Source: Joostella atrarenae
GTDB taxonomy: Bacteria; Bacteroidota; Bacteroidia; Flavobacteriales; Flavobacteriaceae
Length of the DNA stretch: 64,000 nucleotides
NCBI RefSeq assembly: GCF_021764745.1
Contig: NZ_JAETXX010000012.1
Span: 1-64,000 of the forward strand
Direction: 5' to 3'
The position numbers were made by a program, and so were the translations under genes. A model generated the notes under the pieces. It searched no databases, was not told where the DNA came from, and saw only the letters and a program-made list of their open reading frames with translations. Below are positions 40,277-49,418 of this stretch, in pieces (position 1 is the stretch's first letter; every line of letters starts with the position of its first letter).

Positions 40277-40314
40277 TTAAACGTTTGTTTAATTTAAACA
40301 GATGTTTAACTTTG
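40277..40314 (+). promoter_or_regulatory. tetR promoter with two tandem operator dyads
   Basis: Two dyads of the form TTAAAC-N4-GTTTAA lie at 40277-40292 and 40294-40309, centres 17 bases apart. They cover the promoter TTTG (40284-40287), 19 bases, TAACTTTG (40307-40314). The predicted start is about 19 bases before the tetR ATG. This is a classic arrangement for TetR autorepression. Confidence 0.88.
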
Positions 40315-40336
40315 CATCGTCATTAATTTATAAAAC

Positions 40337-40957
40337 ATGGATTTTAACGATAAGCAAGTAAAAATTCTTGAGGTTTCAGAAAAGATGTTTGCTGAAAAAG
40401 GATATGATGGTACTTCCATTAGAGCCATTTCAAAAGAGGCAGATATTAATATTGCAATGATCTCTTATTACTTCGGGTCAAAAGAAAAACTCCTAGAAGC
40501 ACTCTTAAGCTATAAAACGGCAAGTTTTAGTATTGAATTAGAATCAGTTTTATCAAAAGATATAGACTATCTAGAAAAACTGGATGAGATAATTACTTTG
40601 ATAATAAGAAGAGTCCACAAGAATAGACGCATCTATAAGATTATCCATTTTGAATACTCTAATGAAACACGACAAATAGATTTCGATAGTTATATAAAAT
40701 CGAAAACAGAGAATTTCCGTATCATCCAAAACTTCGTTAACGAAGGTCAAGAAGCTGGAGTATTCAGTAAAAATATCAACGTTCCTTTAGTAGTCCCTAC
40801 AGTTTTGGGGAGCTATTTTAATTTCTACTACAACAAAAGGTTTTTCGTGGAAATTCATCAACTAAACACAAACGACTCTTTAGACGACTACGTACATATA
40901 ACCCTTACAAACCACATAAAACAAACAATAAAAGCCTTATTCACACATGAGAATTAA
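40337..40957 (+). CDS. TetR family transcriptional repressor
   Basis: 206 residues. The N-terminal helix-turn-helix (about 24-46, GTSIRAISKEADINIAMISYYFGSKEKLL) is strongly TetR-like; the C-terminal ligand and dimer domain is helical and less conserved. It heads the efflux operon; its end overlaps the start of the TolC gene by 11 bases. It should repress the whole operon through the dyads at 40277-40309 and release when bound by a transported compound. Confidence 0.94.
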   Translation: MDFNDKQVKILEVSEKMFAEKGYDGTSIRAISKEADINIAMISYYFGSKEKLLEALLSYKTASFSIELESVLSKDIDYLEKLDEIITLIIRRVHKNRRIYKIIHFEYSNETRQIDFDSYIKSKTENFRIIQNFVNEGQEAGVFSKNINVPLVVPTVLGSYFNFYYNKRFFVEIHQLNTNDSLDDYVHITLTNHIKQTIKALFTHEN

Positions 40958-42248
40958 AATCATCTTAATATGCCTATTGGGCATCATTGGAATAAAAAGT
41001 ATGGAGGCTCAGGAGACCTCACTTTCATTGGAAGAAGCTATTAAGTTAGCGCTTATAAACAGCGATGAATCAAAAATTGCAGACACCAAAGTAAATACTG
41101 CTGAATACGAAGTAAAAGTAGCTAAAAGCAAACGTTATCCAGATTTAAAAATTGCAGGGCAATACCAACATCTTACCAAGGTAAACGCTGATATTCAATT
41201 TGACACTGGTGGGCAACAAACTGGAGCTGCAGAGCCAGATATTAGTAGTATTATGTTTGGACAAGCAACAGCTTCTGTTCCTGTTTTTACAGGTTTTGAA
41301 CTAAATAATTTAGTAAAAGCGAGTCAAAACAACTATGAGGCTGCAACGTTAGATGCAAAAAGCGAAAAGGAAGATATAGCGCTACAAACGGTAAATGCCT
41401 ACGTGAATTTATATAAAGCTAATAAAACTGTTAGCCTTATTGAAGAGAATTTGAAAAGTGCGCAACAGCGAGTAAAAGATTTTTCTGCAATGGAAGAAAA
41501 TGGTCTTCTTGCAAGAAACGATTTATTGAAAGCGCAATTACAGGAATCTAATATCGAAGTTAGTTTAGAGGAAGCTAAAAAGAATGAAAAGATTTTAAAC
41601 TATAGCCTTGTAACTACGCTAAAAATGCCTGAAGATACCAAGATTAATATTGAAGACACTAATTTTCAACTTACGCTTGGTTCAGAAATAAATGACAGCA
41701 TTCAGAGAAGTGATTTAAAAGCTTTAGAATACAGAAAAGAAGCAGCAAAAAACAATATCAAAATAGCGCAAAGTAAATACTATCCAGATGTAGCTTTAAT
41801 GAGTGGTTATGCTGCATTTGATATAAAAAATGCACTTACTATTACCGATGCCATGAATTTTGGTGTTGGTGTTTCCTATAATCTAGCTGATATTTTTAAA
41901 GCTAAAAGTGACGTAAAAGTTGCCAAAAGTCAGGCGGAAGAACTACAGCATACTATAGATATGGTTCAAGACAAAATTAAGATTCAAATTGAAGACGCTA
42001 ATCAGAATTATAATCTTGCGAACAGAAAATATGATGTTTATATAAAGTCTGAGGAACAAGCTATTGAAAACTACAGAATTGTAAAAGATAAGTATGACAA
42101 TGGTTTGGTAGACACTAACGATTTATTAGAAGCAGATATAGATCAGCTTCAAGCAAAAATCAACTTAGCATATGCTAAAGCGGATATCATCCAAAACTAT
42201 TACAAGCTATTAAACGCTCAAGGACAAATTAACACAGACATACAATAA
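40947..42248 (+). CDS. TolC-like outer-membrane efflux protein
   Basis: 433 residues. Signal peptide about 1-21 (ending MEAQ), then two outer-membrane efflux repeats with the usual long coiled coils (SLEEAIKLALINSDESKIADTKV; KYYPDVALMSGYA; YDNGLVDTNDLLEADIDQLQAKI). It should form the trimeric outer-membrane exit duct of the pump. Translation is probably coupled to tetR through the 11-base overlap. Confidence 0.94.
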   Translation: MRIKIILICLLGIIGIKSMEAQETSLSLEEAIKLALINSDESKIADTKVNTAEYEVKVAKSKRYPDLKIAGQYQHLTKVNADIQFDTGGQQTGAAEPDISSIMFGQATASVPVFTGFELNNLVKASQNNYEAATLDAKSEKEDIALQTVNAYVNLYKANKTVSLIEENLKSAQQRVKDFSAMEENGLLARNDLLKAQLQESNIEVSLEEAKKNEKILNYSLVTTLKMPEDTKINIEDTNFQLTLGSEINDSIQRSDLKALEYRKEAAKNNIKIAQSKYYPDVALMSGYAAFDIKNALTITDAMNFGVGVSYNLADIFKAKSDVKVAKSQAEELQHTIDMVQDKIKIQIEDANQNYNLANRKYDVYIKSEEQAIENYRIVKDKYDNGLVDTNDLLEADIDQLQAKINLAYAKADIIQNYYKLLNAQGQINTDIQ

Positions 42249-42266
42249 TCTACTATCATTAATAAA

Positions 42267-43349
42267 ATGGAACAAAAGAAAAAAACAAACAAGAAATTTA
42301 CCATAATCATCGGTGCTTCAATCATTCTTGGAATTATATACGGTGGTATAAAAATAGTTCATTCATTTTCTCATGAAGAAACTGATGATGCGCAAATAGA
42401 AGCTAATATGAGTCCGATTATACCTCATGTAGGCGGATATGTTGAAAAAGTATATGTTGATGATAATGATAAAGTAAAAAAAGGAGATACTCTTTTTACG
42501 ATTAACGATCAAGATTATATGGTTCAGTTAGAACAAGCAAAAGCTGCTTTAGCTGGTGCTGAAAGTCAGCTTATCGTTGCAAAGGCGAGTATTGGTTCTT
42601 ATCAAGCTAATGTAGCGACTTCTAATGCCCAAGTAAATTCTGCTTTAGGAAATATAGAAAATGCTAAGATTGCATTATGGCGAGCTGAAAACGATTTTAA
42701 ACGTTATGAGAATTTATTTAAAAATCATTCTATAACAGAGCAACAATATGAAGAAGCTCTTGCAGCAAAACAATCAGCTGAAAAAAGACTAGAGGTTTTA
42801 AAGAGTCAGCAAAACGCTAGTAATAGTCAACGTAAAGCTGCTGTTTCTCAAACTGAAATCTCCGAAAAACAAGTTGCAGTTGCAGAAGCAAATGTAAAAA
42901 GTGCACAAGCACAATTAGATGCTGCAAGACTTAATATGAGTTATACTTATGTTACGGCTCCTATAGACGGACAACTATCTAATGTTGATTTGCAGGCTGG
43001 ACAATTTGTTCAACCGGGGCAATCGCTATTTTACCTTGTGAATACGAACGATAAATGGGTGGTAGCAAACTTCAAGGAAACTCAATTAGAAAAAATGAGT
43101 ATCGGTCAAAAGGTAACTATAGAAGTAGATGCATTCCCTGGGGAAGAATTTAATGCAGAAATTACTGCTTTCTCTCCAGCAACGGGAGCTAAATTCTCTT
43201 TATTACCTCCAGACAATGCTTCAGGAAACTTTGTAAAAACAATACAGCGTCTTCCTGTAAAAATCGACTTCTCAAAAGAAAATGACGTAGAAAAACTAGC
43301 AAAATTACGTTCAGGAATGAATGTTTTGGTAGATGTTCATTTAAAATAA
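42267..43349 (+). CDS. EmrA/HlyD-type membrane fusion protein
   Basis: 360 residues. One N-terminal membrane span (about 11-30), then a lipoyl-like half (MSPIIPHVGGYVEKVYVDDNDKVKKGDTL), a long alpha hairpin (about 88-210, Ala/Gln/Ser-rich) and the second lipoyl half (YVTAPIDGQLSNVDLQAGQFV), with a beta-barrel end. It bridges the EmrB-type pump to the TolC-like duct. It starts 18 bases after the TolC gene. Confidence 0.94.
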   Translation: MEQKKKTNKKFTIIIGASIILGIIYGGIKIVHSFSHEETDDAQIEANMSPIIPHVGGYVEKVYVDDNDKVKKGDTLFTINDQDYMVQLEQAKAALAGAESQLIVAKASIGSYQANVATSNAQVNSALGNIENAKIALWRAENDFKRYENLFKNHSITEQQYEEALAAKQSAEKRLEVLKSQQNASNSQRKAAVSQTEISEKQVAVAEANVKSAQAQLDAARLNMSYTYVTAPIDGQLSNVDLQAGQFVQPGQSLFYLVNTNDKWVVANFKETQLEKMSIGQKVTIEVDAFPGEEFNAEITAFSPATGAKFSLLPPDNASGNFVKTIQRLPVKIDFSKENDVEKLAKLRSGMNVLVDVHLK

Positions 43350-43352
43350 GTT

Positions 43353-44948
43353 ATGGCAGAAGCACAAGTTCAAGTTCAAGACGAAGACAGTTTAGTAGAA
43401 TATGGTTTTACTAGGGTCATAATAACCATTACGGCTATTCTTTGTGCCCTCCTTGAAATCATTGATACTACAATTGTTAACGTTGCATTAAACGACATGA
43501 GAGGAAGTTTAGGTGCCTCTCTTACAGATATTGCTTGGGTTATTACGGCCTATGCAATTGCAAACGTAATTATTATCCCGATGACGAGTTGGTTATCAAA
43601 ACAATTTGGGAGACGTAATTATTTTGCAGCCTCTATTATGATATTTACTATCGCTTCATTCTTATGTGGAAATGCAACTAATTTATGGGAATTAGTAGCC
43701 TTCCGTTTCATACAAGGTATGGGTGGAGGTGCATTGCTAGTAACTGCCCAAACTATAATTACAGAAACATATCCTGTTGCAAAAAGAGGAATGGCGCAAG
43801 CTATTTATGGAATGGGAGTTATTGTTGGACCTACATTAGGACCTCCTTTAGGGGGATATCTAGTAGATAATTTTTCGTGGCCTTATATATTTTATATCAA
43901 TGTGCCTATTGGGATTATCGCAACATTTTTAACCATCATTTATATAAAGAGTCCGAAGTATGGGGAGAAACTAAAAGCGAGTCAAGTAGACTGGTGGGGA
44001 ATTATATTTCTAGCTGCTTTTATTGGGTCTCTACAGTTTATTTTAGAACATGGTCAACAAGACGATTGGTTTGCAAATACAACCATAGTATCGCTTAGTG
44101 TCGTATCTGTTTTAGGGTTATTACTATTTATATGGAGAGAACTCGTATATGAACATCCTATTGTAAATCTTAGGGTTTTAAAAGATTATAACTTAAGAAT
44201 TGGTACCATTCTAACTTTTATTCTTGGTTTCGGACTTTATGGTTCTACTTTTATTATTCCGATTTACACACAATCGATTTTAGGATGGACAGCTACCGAT
44301 GCAGGTTTATTACTTGTTCCTAGTTCAGTTACAACTGCACTAATGATGCCTATTATAGGTAAGTTATTGGAACGTGGAGTGCCACAAAAATATCTTGCAT
44401 CCATAGGTTTTGTTGTATTCTTTATTTATAGTTATTGGATGTATAATATGATGACTCCAGATACAGGTTCTGAACATATGTTCTGGCCACTTGTAGCACG
44501 TGGATTCGGATTAGGATTACTATTTGTACCTATTACCACTCTTTCGCTATCTACGTTAAGAGGAAAAGATATTGGAGAAGGTGCAGCCTTTACTGGAATG
44601 ATGAGACAGCTAGGTGGTTCTTTTGGGATTGCAATCATTACAACTTTTGTTGCACGTTTAAGTCAGCAACATCGTGTGGATTTATTACCAAACTTATCGA
44701 AAGTAGATTTTGAAGTTCAAGAGCGGTTAAAAGCGTATCAACAAATGTTTATGTCGAAAGGTTTTAGTGTAAACGAATCCTTAAACAAAGCATACCAATT
44801 AATGGAAGGAAGTATCACTTTACAAAGTACCGTATTATCGTATATGGATATCTTTTTATATTTAGGAATTCTATTTTTAATTTGTGTGCCTTTTGTATTG
44901 ATGATAAAAAAAGGAAAGGGAAAAGTTGACGCATCGGCAATGCACTAA
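43353..44948 (+). CDS. EmrB-type multidrug transporter (DHA2, MFS)
   Basis: 531 residues with about 14 predicted membrane spans. MFS motifs are LSKQFGRRNYF (motif A) and GMGVIVGPTLGPPLGG (motif C), which mark drug:proton antiporters. The N-terminal DTTIVNVAL is typical of the EmrB/QacA line. It lies 3 bases after the fusion protein gene and ends the operon. The drug range cannot be read from sequence. Confidence 0.95.
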   Translation: MAEAQVQVQDEDSLVEYGFTRVIITITAILCALLEIIDTTIVNVALNDMRGSLGASLTDIAWVITAYAIANVIIIPMTSWLSKQFGRRNYFAASIMIFTIASFLCGNATNLWELVAFRFIQGMGGGALLVTAQTIITETYPVAKRGMAQAIYGMGVIVGPTLGPPLGGYLVDNFSWPYIFYINVPIGIIATFLTIIYIKSPKYGEKLKASQVDWWGIIFLAAFIGSLQFILEHGQQDDWFANTTIVSLSVVSVLGLLLFIWRELVYEHPIVNLRVLKDYNLRIGTILTFILGFGLYGSTFIIPIYTQSILGWTATDAGLLLVPSSVTTALMMPIIGKLLERGVPQKYLASIGFVVFFIYSYWMYNMMTPDTGSEHMFWPLVARGFGLGLLFVPITTLSLSTLRGKDIGEGAAFTGMMRQLGGSFGIAIITTFVARLSQQHRVDLLPNLSKVDFEVQERLKAYQQMFMSKGFSVNESLNKAYQLMEGSITLQSTVLSYMDIFLYLGILFLICVPFVLMIKKGKGKVDASAMH

Positions 44949-45048
44949 GTAGTTAAATGTTAAACCATTAACAATAACTTACAATTGTTTTAAGAACCTT
45001 TACCTTATATGATTTGTATCTTTAAGTGAATCAAAAAAACATAAAGTT

Positions 45049-45189
45049 ATGAGCACTATCAAAGATAAAAAATGGAAAAGAAAACACGAACAAACAAATC
45101 CTACAAACCCAACGGGAGATAGGAATATAAATACTAATAAGTTTGATATTGATGAGAAAACCATCAAAGATCAGCAGAATAAAAAATAA
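45049..45189 (+). CDS. Small basic hypothetical protein
   Basis: 46 residues: MSTIKDKKWKRKHEQ at the start, then an Asn/Thr-rich middle and a charged end (KDQQNKK). It is rich in Lys, Asn and Thr, probably disordered, and has no signal peptide or membrane span. It sits alone between the efflux operon and a strong inverted repeat. Coding is supported by a clean start, the composition and the downstream hairpin, but the family is not recognised. Confidence 0.55.
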   Translation: MSTIKDKKWKRKHEQTNPTNPTGDRNINTNKFDIDEKTIKDQQNKK

Positions 45190-45259
45190 TGAGTGTTTTT
45201 AGTAGTTAATGTACTTACTAAAATTTCTCAGAAATAATAAATCCCCCACATAAATCATT

Positions 45260-45315
45260 GCGAGGTTGTATAAAAGCCGTTTTTAAAGAAAACTGCATAT
45301 TTTATACAACCTCGC
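45260..45315 (+). terminator. 16-base inverted repeat followed by T run
   Basis: GCGAGGTTGTATAAAA (45260-45275) and its exact complement TTTTATACAACCTCGC (45300-45315) with a 24-base loop, then TTTATTTTTG. It fits a terminator for the small gene, although the long stem and AT ends also resemble a small transposon-derived element. Confidence 0.65.
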
Positions 45316-45351
45316 TTTATTTTTGATACCTTACCTACAAATCAAAAATCT

Positions 45352-45777
45352 ATGAAAACAAAAATAATTACACTTCTTAGTGTTCTCCTAATATGCGGAA
45401 TTGCTAATACGGCGTCAGCAATGGGAAGAGATTATAACAATACATCAACTATTAGTAATATAGAAAAAGACAGTCTCCTAAGACATGTGGTTCTTTTTAA
45501 GTTTAAAGGGGATGCCACGAAAGAAGATGTGAAGAACATTGAAAATGCTTTTAAAGCATTGCCTTCTAAAATTAAAGAAATAGTAAGTTACGAATGGGGA
45601 TTAAATAATAGTCCTGAAGGATTGAACAAAGGGTTCACTCATTGCTTTTTCTTAACCTTTAAAAATGAACAAGACAGAGCTATTTATCTTGACCACAAAG
45701 ACCATAAAGCTTTTGGAACGATTCTTAAACCACATTTAGAAGATGTATTGGTTGTAGATTATTGGGCTTCCAAATAA
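45352..45777 (+). CDS. Secreted Dabb (stress-responsive A/B barrel) protein
   Basis: 141 residues. Signal peptide about 1-24 (ending ASAMG). The Dabb domain is at about 43-140 (LLRHVVLFKFKGDATKEDV, FFLTFKNEQDRAIYLDHKDHKAF, VVDYWASK). Dabb domains form dimeric ferredoxin-like barrels; some act on small ligands, others have no known function. Export is unusual for the plain cytoplasmic form but not rare in Bacteroidota. Its stop abuts the convergent stop of the next gene with no gap. Confidence 0.85.
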   Translation: MKTKIITLLSVLLICGIANTASAMGRDYNNTSTISNIEKDSLLRHVVLFKFKGDATKEDVKNIENAFKALPSKIKEIVSYEWGLNNSPEGLNKGFTHCFFLTFKNEQDRAIYLDHKDHKAFGTILKPHLEDVLVVDYWASK

Positions 45778-46434
45778 TTAAACAAAGTAATTAATATACT
45801 GAAGCACTCTAAAATCAATAGTATTGAGATTAGGGTGCTTCTTTTTTAGTACTTTATATTCTGGTATAGCTCCCACTGCCCTATTTGCTGCTCCAGATGG
45901 AGCCGTTAGCGAAACGGTCTTTATGATTCGGCTTCCTATTTTAAATTGATATTCACGAGGCACTTCCGAAGAAATTGTTTCTAATGCGATCCCTTTCTCT
46001 TTTAACTGCTTTCTGAAAAGATATTCAGGTCCATTTTTACTATTTCCCCCCATAAATAAAATCGTTTCAATAGATGGGTTTTCATTTAAATAAAAAATCA
46101 AATCTCTACATTTAATATTAGTCATCCCTAAATCTGATGCATCGATATTTTCTCTTTCAGCAGAAGCTACAATATCACAAATCCCAATTCTATAGACCGA
46201 TAAAAATAGTTTTCGTTGCTGAATAGCTTCCTCAGTTGTTTTGTAGGCAAGATTCAAGCTAAAAATTCGATCTAGAATAGGCCATAAATAACCGTCTCTA
46301 CTTCCATAGGAAAAATTTACATCGCCCTCTTTAAACTCTTTTACCGAAAATCTTGGCGGAGGCAATGTTCCTACAATCAATTTAGTTGCATTTTTGGGTA
46401 TAAATGGCGAATATGGATGTGTATGCAGAAACAT
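45778..46434 (-). CDS. Uracil-DNA glycosylase superfamily protein
   Basis: 218 residues. The N-terminal LIVGTLPPP is a variant of the first UDG motif (usually GxxP with a G-E-A-P-G pattern), and the C-terminal TVSLTAPSGAANRAV segment corresponds to the region of the H-S/N-P-S motif, here without His. It looks like the mismatch-glycosylase-like branch often annotated only as UDG superfamily. Activity on uracil is doubtful from the altered motifs. Convergent with the Dabb gene. Confidence 0.65.
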   Translation of the reverse strand: MFLHTHPYSPFIPKNATKLIVGTLPPPRFSVKEFKEGDVNFSYGSRDGYLWPILDRIFSLNLAYKTTEEAIQQRKLFLSVYRIGICDIVASAERENIDASDLGMTNIKCRDLIFYLNENPSIETILFMGGNSKNGPEYLFRKQLKEKGIALETISSEVPREYQFKIGSRIIKTVSLTAPSGAANRAVGAIPEYKVLKKKHPNLNTIDFRVLQYINYFV

Positions 46435-46492
46435 ATATTTTATTTAGAGCAACAAATTAAGTAACTTTATGGAATTACTAAATGAAAAAGAT

Positions 46493-46621
46493 ATGGGAAA
46501 AGGAGATAAAAAAACAAAACGCGGAAAAATAAGCAGAGGAAGTTACGGTGTTAAGCGTCGTAAGAAAATAAAAAAACAGGCCCCTGTTGAAGAAAGAATA
46601 AGTGTAGACACTAAAAAATGA
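46493..46621 (+). CDS. Ribosomal protein bTHX
   Basis: 42 residues from ATG at 46493 (MGKGDKKTKRGKISRGSYGV). The highly basic core matches the Thx family seen in Bacteroidota and Thermus, which fits in a cavity of the 30S head. An upstream in-frame ATG at 46469 would add eight residues (MELLNEKD) not seen in relatives, so the second is preferred. A terminator follows eight bases later. Confidence 0.88.
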   Translation: MGKGDKKTKRGKISRGSYGVKRRKKIKKQAPVEERISVDTKK

Positions 46622-46629
46622 TCAAAAAA

Positions 46630-46660
46630 AAATGCCTCCAAAATATACTTGGAGGCATTT
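46630..46660. terminator. Bidirectional terminator between the bTHX gene and yaaA
   Basis: A perfect 11-base-pair stem (AAATGCCTCCA / TGGAGGCATTT) with a T run on both strands. It serves the plus-strand bTHX gene and the convergent yaaA. Confidence 0.9.
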
Positions 46661-46681
46661 TTTTGATTTATATTTTTATTA

Positions 46682-47443
46682 CTAACGGATAAAAACTAAT
46701 TCATTTTTCTTTTTAGTCTCTTCTTCACTAAAAGAATATCCATCGTAATTAAATCCTTTTAAATCTTCAATAGTTTTAGCATCGGTATCTACAATATAAC
46801 GAACCATAGAGCCACGTGCCTTTTTTGCATAAAAGCTTATTATTTTTAGCTTGTCATTTTTCCAATCTTTAAAAACTGGAGTAATAACAGGAACTTTTAA
46901 TGCCTTTTCGTCTACAGCACTGAAATACTCGTTACTAGCTAAGTTTAAGAAAATTTCATCTTCAGAAAGCTCATCATTAAGTTTTGAAGTTACTTTCTTT
47001 TTCCAAAATTCATATAAATTTTTATTCTTACCTATAGTTAATTTCGTTCCCATTTCTAAGCGGTATGGCTGCATTAAATCTAAAGGCTTAAGCACCCCAT
47101 ATAATCCACTTAAAATTCTAAGCTTATCTTGTAACGAATCTATTTTTTCCTTCGGAAGATTATAAACATCTAGCCCTGTGTAAACATCTCCATTAAAAGC
47201 ATATACCGCCGGACGTGCATTTTCAGGAGTAAACGGAGTCTTAAAATCTTGATTTCGTTGCCAATTTAAGTTAGCTAACTTATCAGAAATACTCATTAAA
47301 TCTGAAAGATTCTTAGGTGTCTTTTTCTGTAATACCCCATTTAGCTTTTCAGCTTCTGCTAAAAAATCAGGTGCAGTATATTTATCAGTAGGTAACTCTG
47401 TTTTATAATCTAATGACTTTGCTGGCGATACAACTATCTTCAC
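46682..47443 (-). CDS. yaaA: YaaA family peroxide-stress protein
   Basis: 253 residues, full family length. The start [13 protein letters not shown] and internal segments [40 protein letters not shown] and [14 protein letters not shown] are the standard signature of this family (DUF328). In E. coli it lowers intracellular iron during peroxide stress and binds DNA. It stands alone, with no OxyR-like gene nearby. Confidence 0.95.
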   Translation of the reverse strand: MKIVVSPAKSLDYKTELPTDKYTAPDFLAEAEKLNGVLQKKTPKNLSDLMSISDKLANLNWQRNQDFKTPFTPENARPAVYAFNGDVYTGLDVYNLPKEKIDSLQDKLRILSGLYGVLKPLDLMQPYRLEMGTKLTIGKNKNLYEFWKKKVTSKLNDELSEDEIFLNLASNEYFSAVDEKALKVPVITPVFKDWKNDKLKIISFYAKKARGSMVRYIVDTDAKTIEDLKGFNYDGYSFSEEETKKKNELVFIR

Positions 47444-47551
47444 GTCTCTTATTTTTTATTAATTCTATTTCTATTATAAAGATACAATTAACAGGAAATT
47501 TAATAAGAGATTATTGTTTGTTCTTTTCTATGCACAAATCAGAAAAATCTA

Positions 47552-48589
47552 TTACTCTCCTATTTCTTGATGCTTAGCGTAGTGTCTCCATTTCTCAAAA
47601 CACTGTTGCATATCTTCAGGAATGTCTGTATCAAAACTCATAAACTTTCCAGTTACTGGATGCTCAAAACCTAGCGTTTTTGCATGTAATGCTTGTCTTG
47701 GTAATATTTTAAAGCAATTATCTACAAACTGTTTATACTTTGTAAATGTTGTCCCTTTTAATATTTTTTCGCCACCGTAACGTTCATCATTAAACAATGT
47801 ATGCCCAATATATTTCATGTGCGCACGGATTTGATGCGTTCTTCCAGTCTCTAATTTACAAGAAACCAATGTTACGTATCCAAAGCGCTCAATCACTTTA
47901 AAGTGAGTTATGGCTTCTTTTCCATTAACGCCATCAGGGAAAACCGTCATCTGTAAACGATTTTTAGGATGACGACCAATATGTCCTTCTACAGTTCCTT
48001 CCTCTTCTTCTATATTCCCCCAAACTAAAGCAACATACTCACGTTCACTCGTTTTATTAAAAAACTGCTTGGAGAGATGCGCCAACGCCTCTTCAGTTTT
48101 TGCCACAACCAAAAGTCCACTTGTATCCTTATCAATTCTATGAACCAATCCTGGGCGCTCATTACTATTCATCGGTAAGTTCTCAAAATGAAATATCAAT
48201 GCATTTATTAAGGTTCCCGAATAATTACCATGTCCAGGATGCACAACCATTCCTGCGGGTTTATTAACTACCAATAAAGTTTCATCTTCATAAACAATAT
48301 CCAAAGGGATATCTTCTGGAGTTAATAAATATTCGTGTGGAGGATGCTCAAAAAGCACTTTTACCACATCGTTTGCTTTTACCTTATGGTTGGATTTTAC
48401 AGCTACATCATTTACATATATATTTCCGCTTTTGGCAGCTTGCTGAATTTTATTCCTAGTAGCATTTTCAATGAAATTCATTAAAAATTTATCTACACGC
48501 AATGGTTCTTGTCCTTTTCCAGCTAGAAAATTATAATGCTCGTAAAGTTCATCATCTTGATTTATATCGTCTCGACCTTCTTCTATCAT
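47552..48589 (-). CDS. RluA/RluD-family pseudouridine synthase
   Basis: 345 residues. An S4 RNA-binding domain spans about 29-85 (RVDKFLMNFIENATRNKIQ) and the synthase domain follows, with the catalytic D153 in HRIDKDTSGLLVVAK. It also has KTLGFEHPVTGK near the C-terminus. It probably modifies 23S rRNA helix 69 as RluD does, by length and S4 domain. It starts 15 bases after the PASTA gene, and pairs of PASTA and RluD genes are usual in Flavobacteria. Confidence 0.93.
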   Translation of the reverse strand: MIEEGRDDINQDDELYEHYNFLAGKGQEPLRVDKFLMNFIENATRNKIQQAAKSGNIYVNDVAVKSNHKVKANDVVKVLFEHPPHEYLLTPEDIPLDIVYEDETLLVVNKPAGMVVHPGHGNYSGTLINALIFHFENLPMNSNERPGLVHRIDKDTSGLLVVAKTEEALAHLSKQFFNKTSEREYVALVWGNIEEEEGTVEGHIGRHPKNRLQMTVFPDGVNGKEAITHFKVIERFGYVTLVSCKLETGRTHQIRAHMKYIGHTLFNDERYGGEKILKGTTFTKYKQFVDNCFKILPRQALHAKTLGFEHPVTGKFMSFDTDIPEDMQQCFEKWRHYAKHQEIGE

Positions 48590-48604
48590 TTCTTCAACTA
48601 CAAA

Positions 48605-49174
48605 TTATTCTACAACTACTTTGGCATTATTCCCATTTCCACAAACCAATTCTACCTCTGTAGTTTTTGGTAATTGATGACCTGGCAAAATATTTTCCCC
48701 TTCATAACGTACATAATACACCATGTCTTTACCAATCTCATTGATATAAGAAACTTTACCAACACTCAAACCTACAGCTTTAAGCATTGATTCTGCATTA
48801 CGTTTTGTTACTTGAATAACATTAGGAACACTTACTTTTCTATATCCTGAAGGGTTTATCGTTAAATATATTTTACGCCCTTCTTTTACTTGATGATTTG
48901 CCTGTGGATCTTGTTCTATAACAGAAAATCTAGGGTAATCAGGATTGTAATTTGTAGAGTCTAAAACTACATAATTTAAACTTGCATTATCTACAATCTC
49001 CTCTACCTCGCGAAGAGACTTTTTAGAAAGATCTGGTACTAATACAAATTCTCCGTGATTGGTTGTTATTTTTAAATACTGAAGGATTACAATTACCAAA
49101 ACAATAACTGCTAGAATAGCAAACCCTATTTGCTTTAAAAAAGCTTTACTTGTAATAAATTTTATAAAATTCAT
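48605..49174 (-). CDS. PASTA-domain membrane protein
   Basis: 189 residues. One membrane span (about 13-31) is followed by two PASTA domains (about 40-110, VPDLSKKSLREVEEI; about 113-186, VPNVIQVTKRNAESML). PASTA domains bind muropeptides or beta-lactams in kinases and penicillin-binding proteins, but here there is no kinase or transpeptidase part. A TATCTTTG promoter element lies at 49199-49192 (minus). It diverges from ddl, so a cell-wall role is plausible. Confidence 0.9.
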   Translation of the reverse strand: MNFIKFITSKAFLKQIGFAILAVIVLVIVILQYLKITTNHGEFVLVPDLSKKSLREVEEIVDNASLNYVVLDSTNYNPDYPRFSVIEQDPQANHQVKEGRKIYLTINPSGYRKVSVPNVIQVTKRNAESMLKAVGLSVGKVSYINEIGKDMVYYVRYEGENILPGHQLPKTTEVELVCGNGNNAKVVVE

Positions 49175-49418
49175 GGTTTTTTAATATTCTGCAAAGATAT
49201 AAAAACTAGACACCTATTTTTATTTCTATTAACAATTAGATACAAACTATTTTAATCCGATTTTAAATTAAATTATTAATACTTTTGAATAACGTTTAAT
49301 TCCCTCTTATAATATATAATAGCGGATTACTTTTTAAAAAAATCTTACAGATACAAAAGTTGGATACATTTAATTGGTGACGGTTTCTTAAAACATTAAA
49401 AATAGTAAAAGTAGGCAC

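Noticed and set aside
43685-44098. Two short plus-strand frames within the EmrB-type gene
   Set aside because: They are out-of-frame shadows with Cys/Trp/Tyr-rich, non-protein-like composition.
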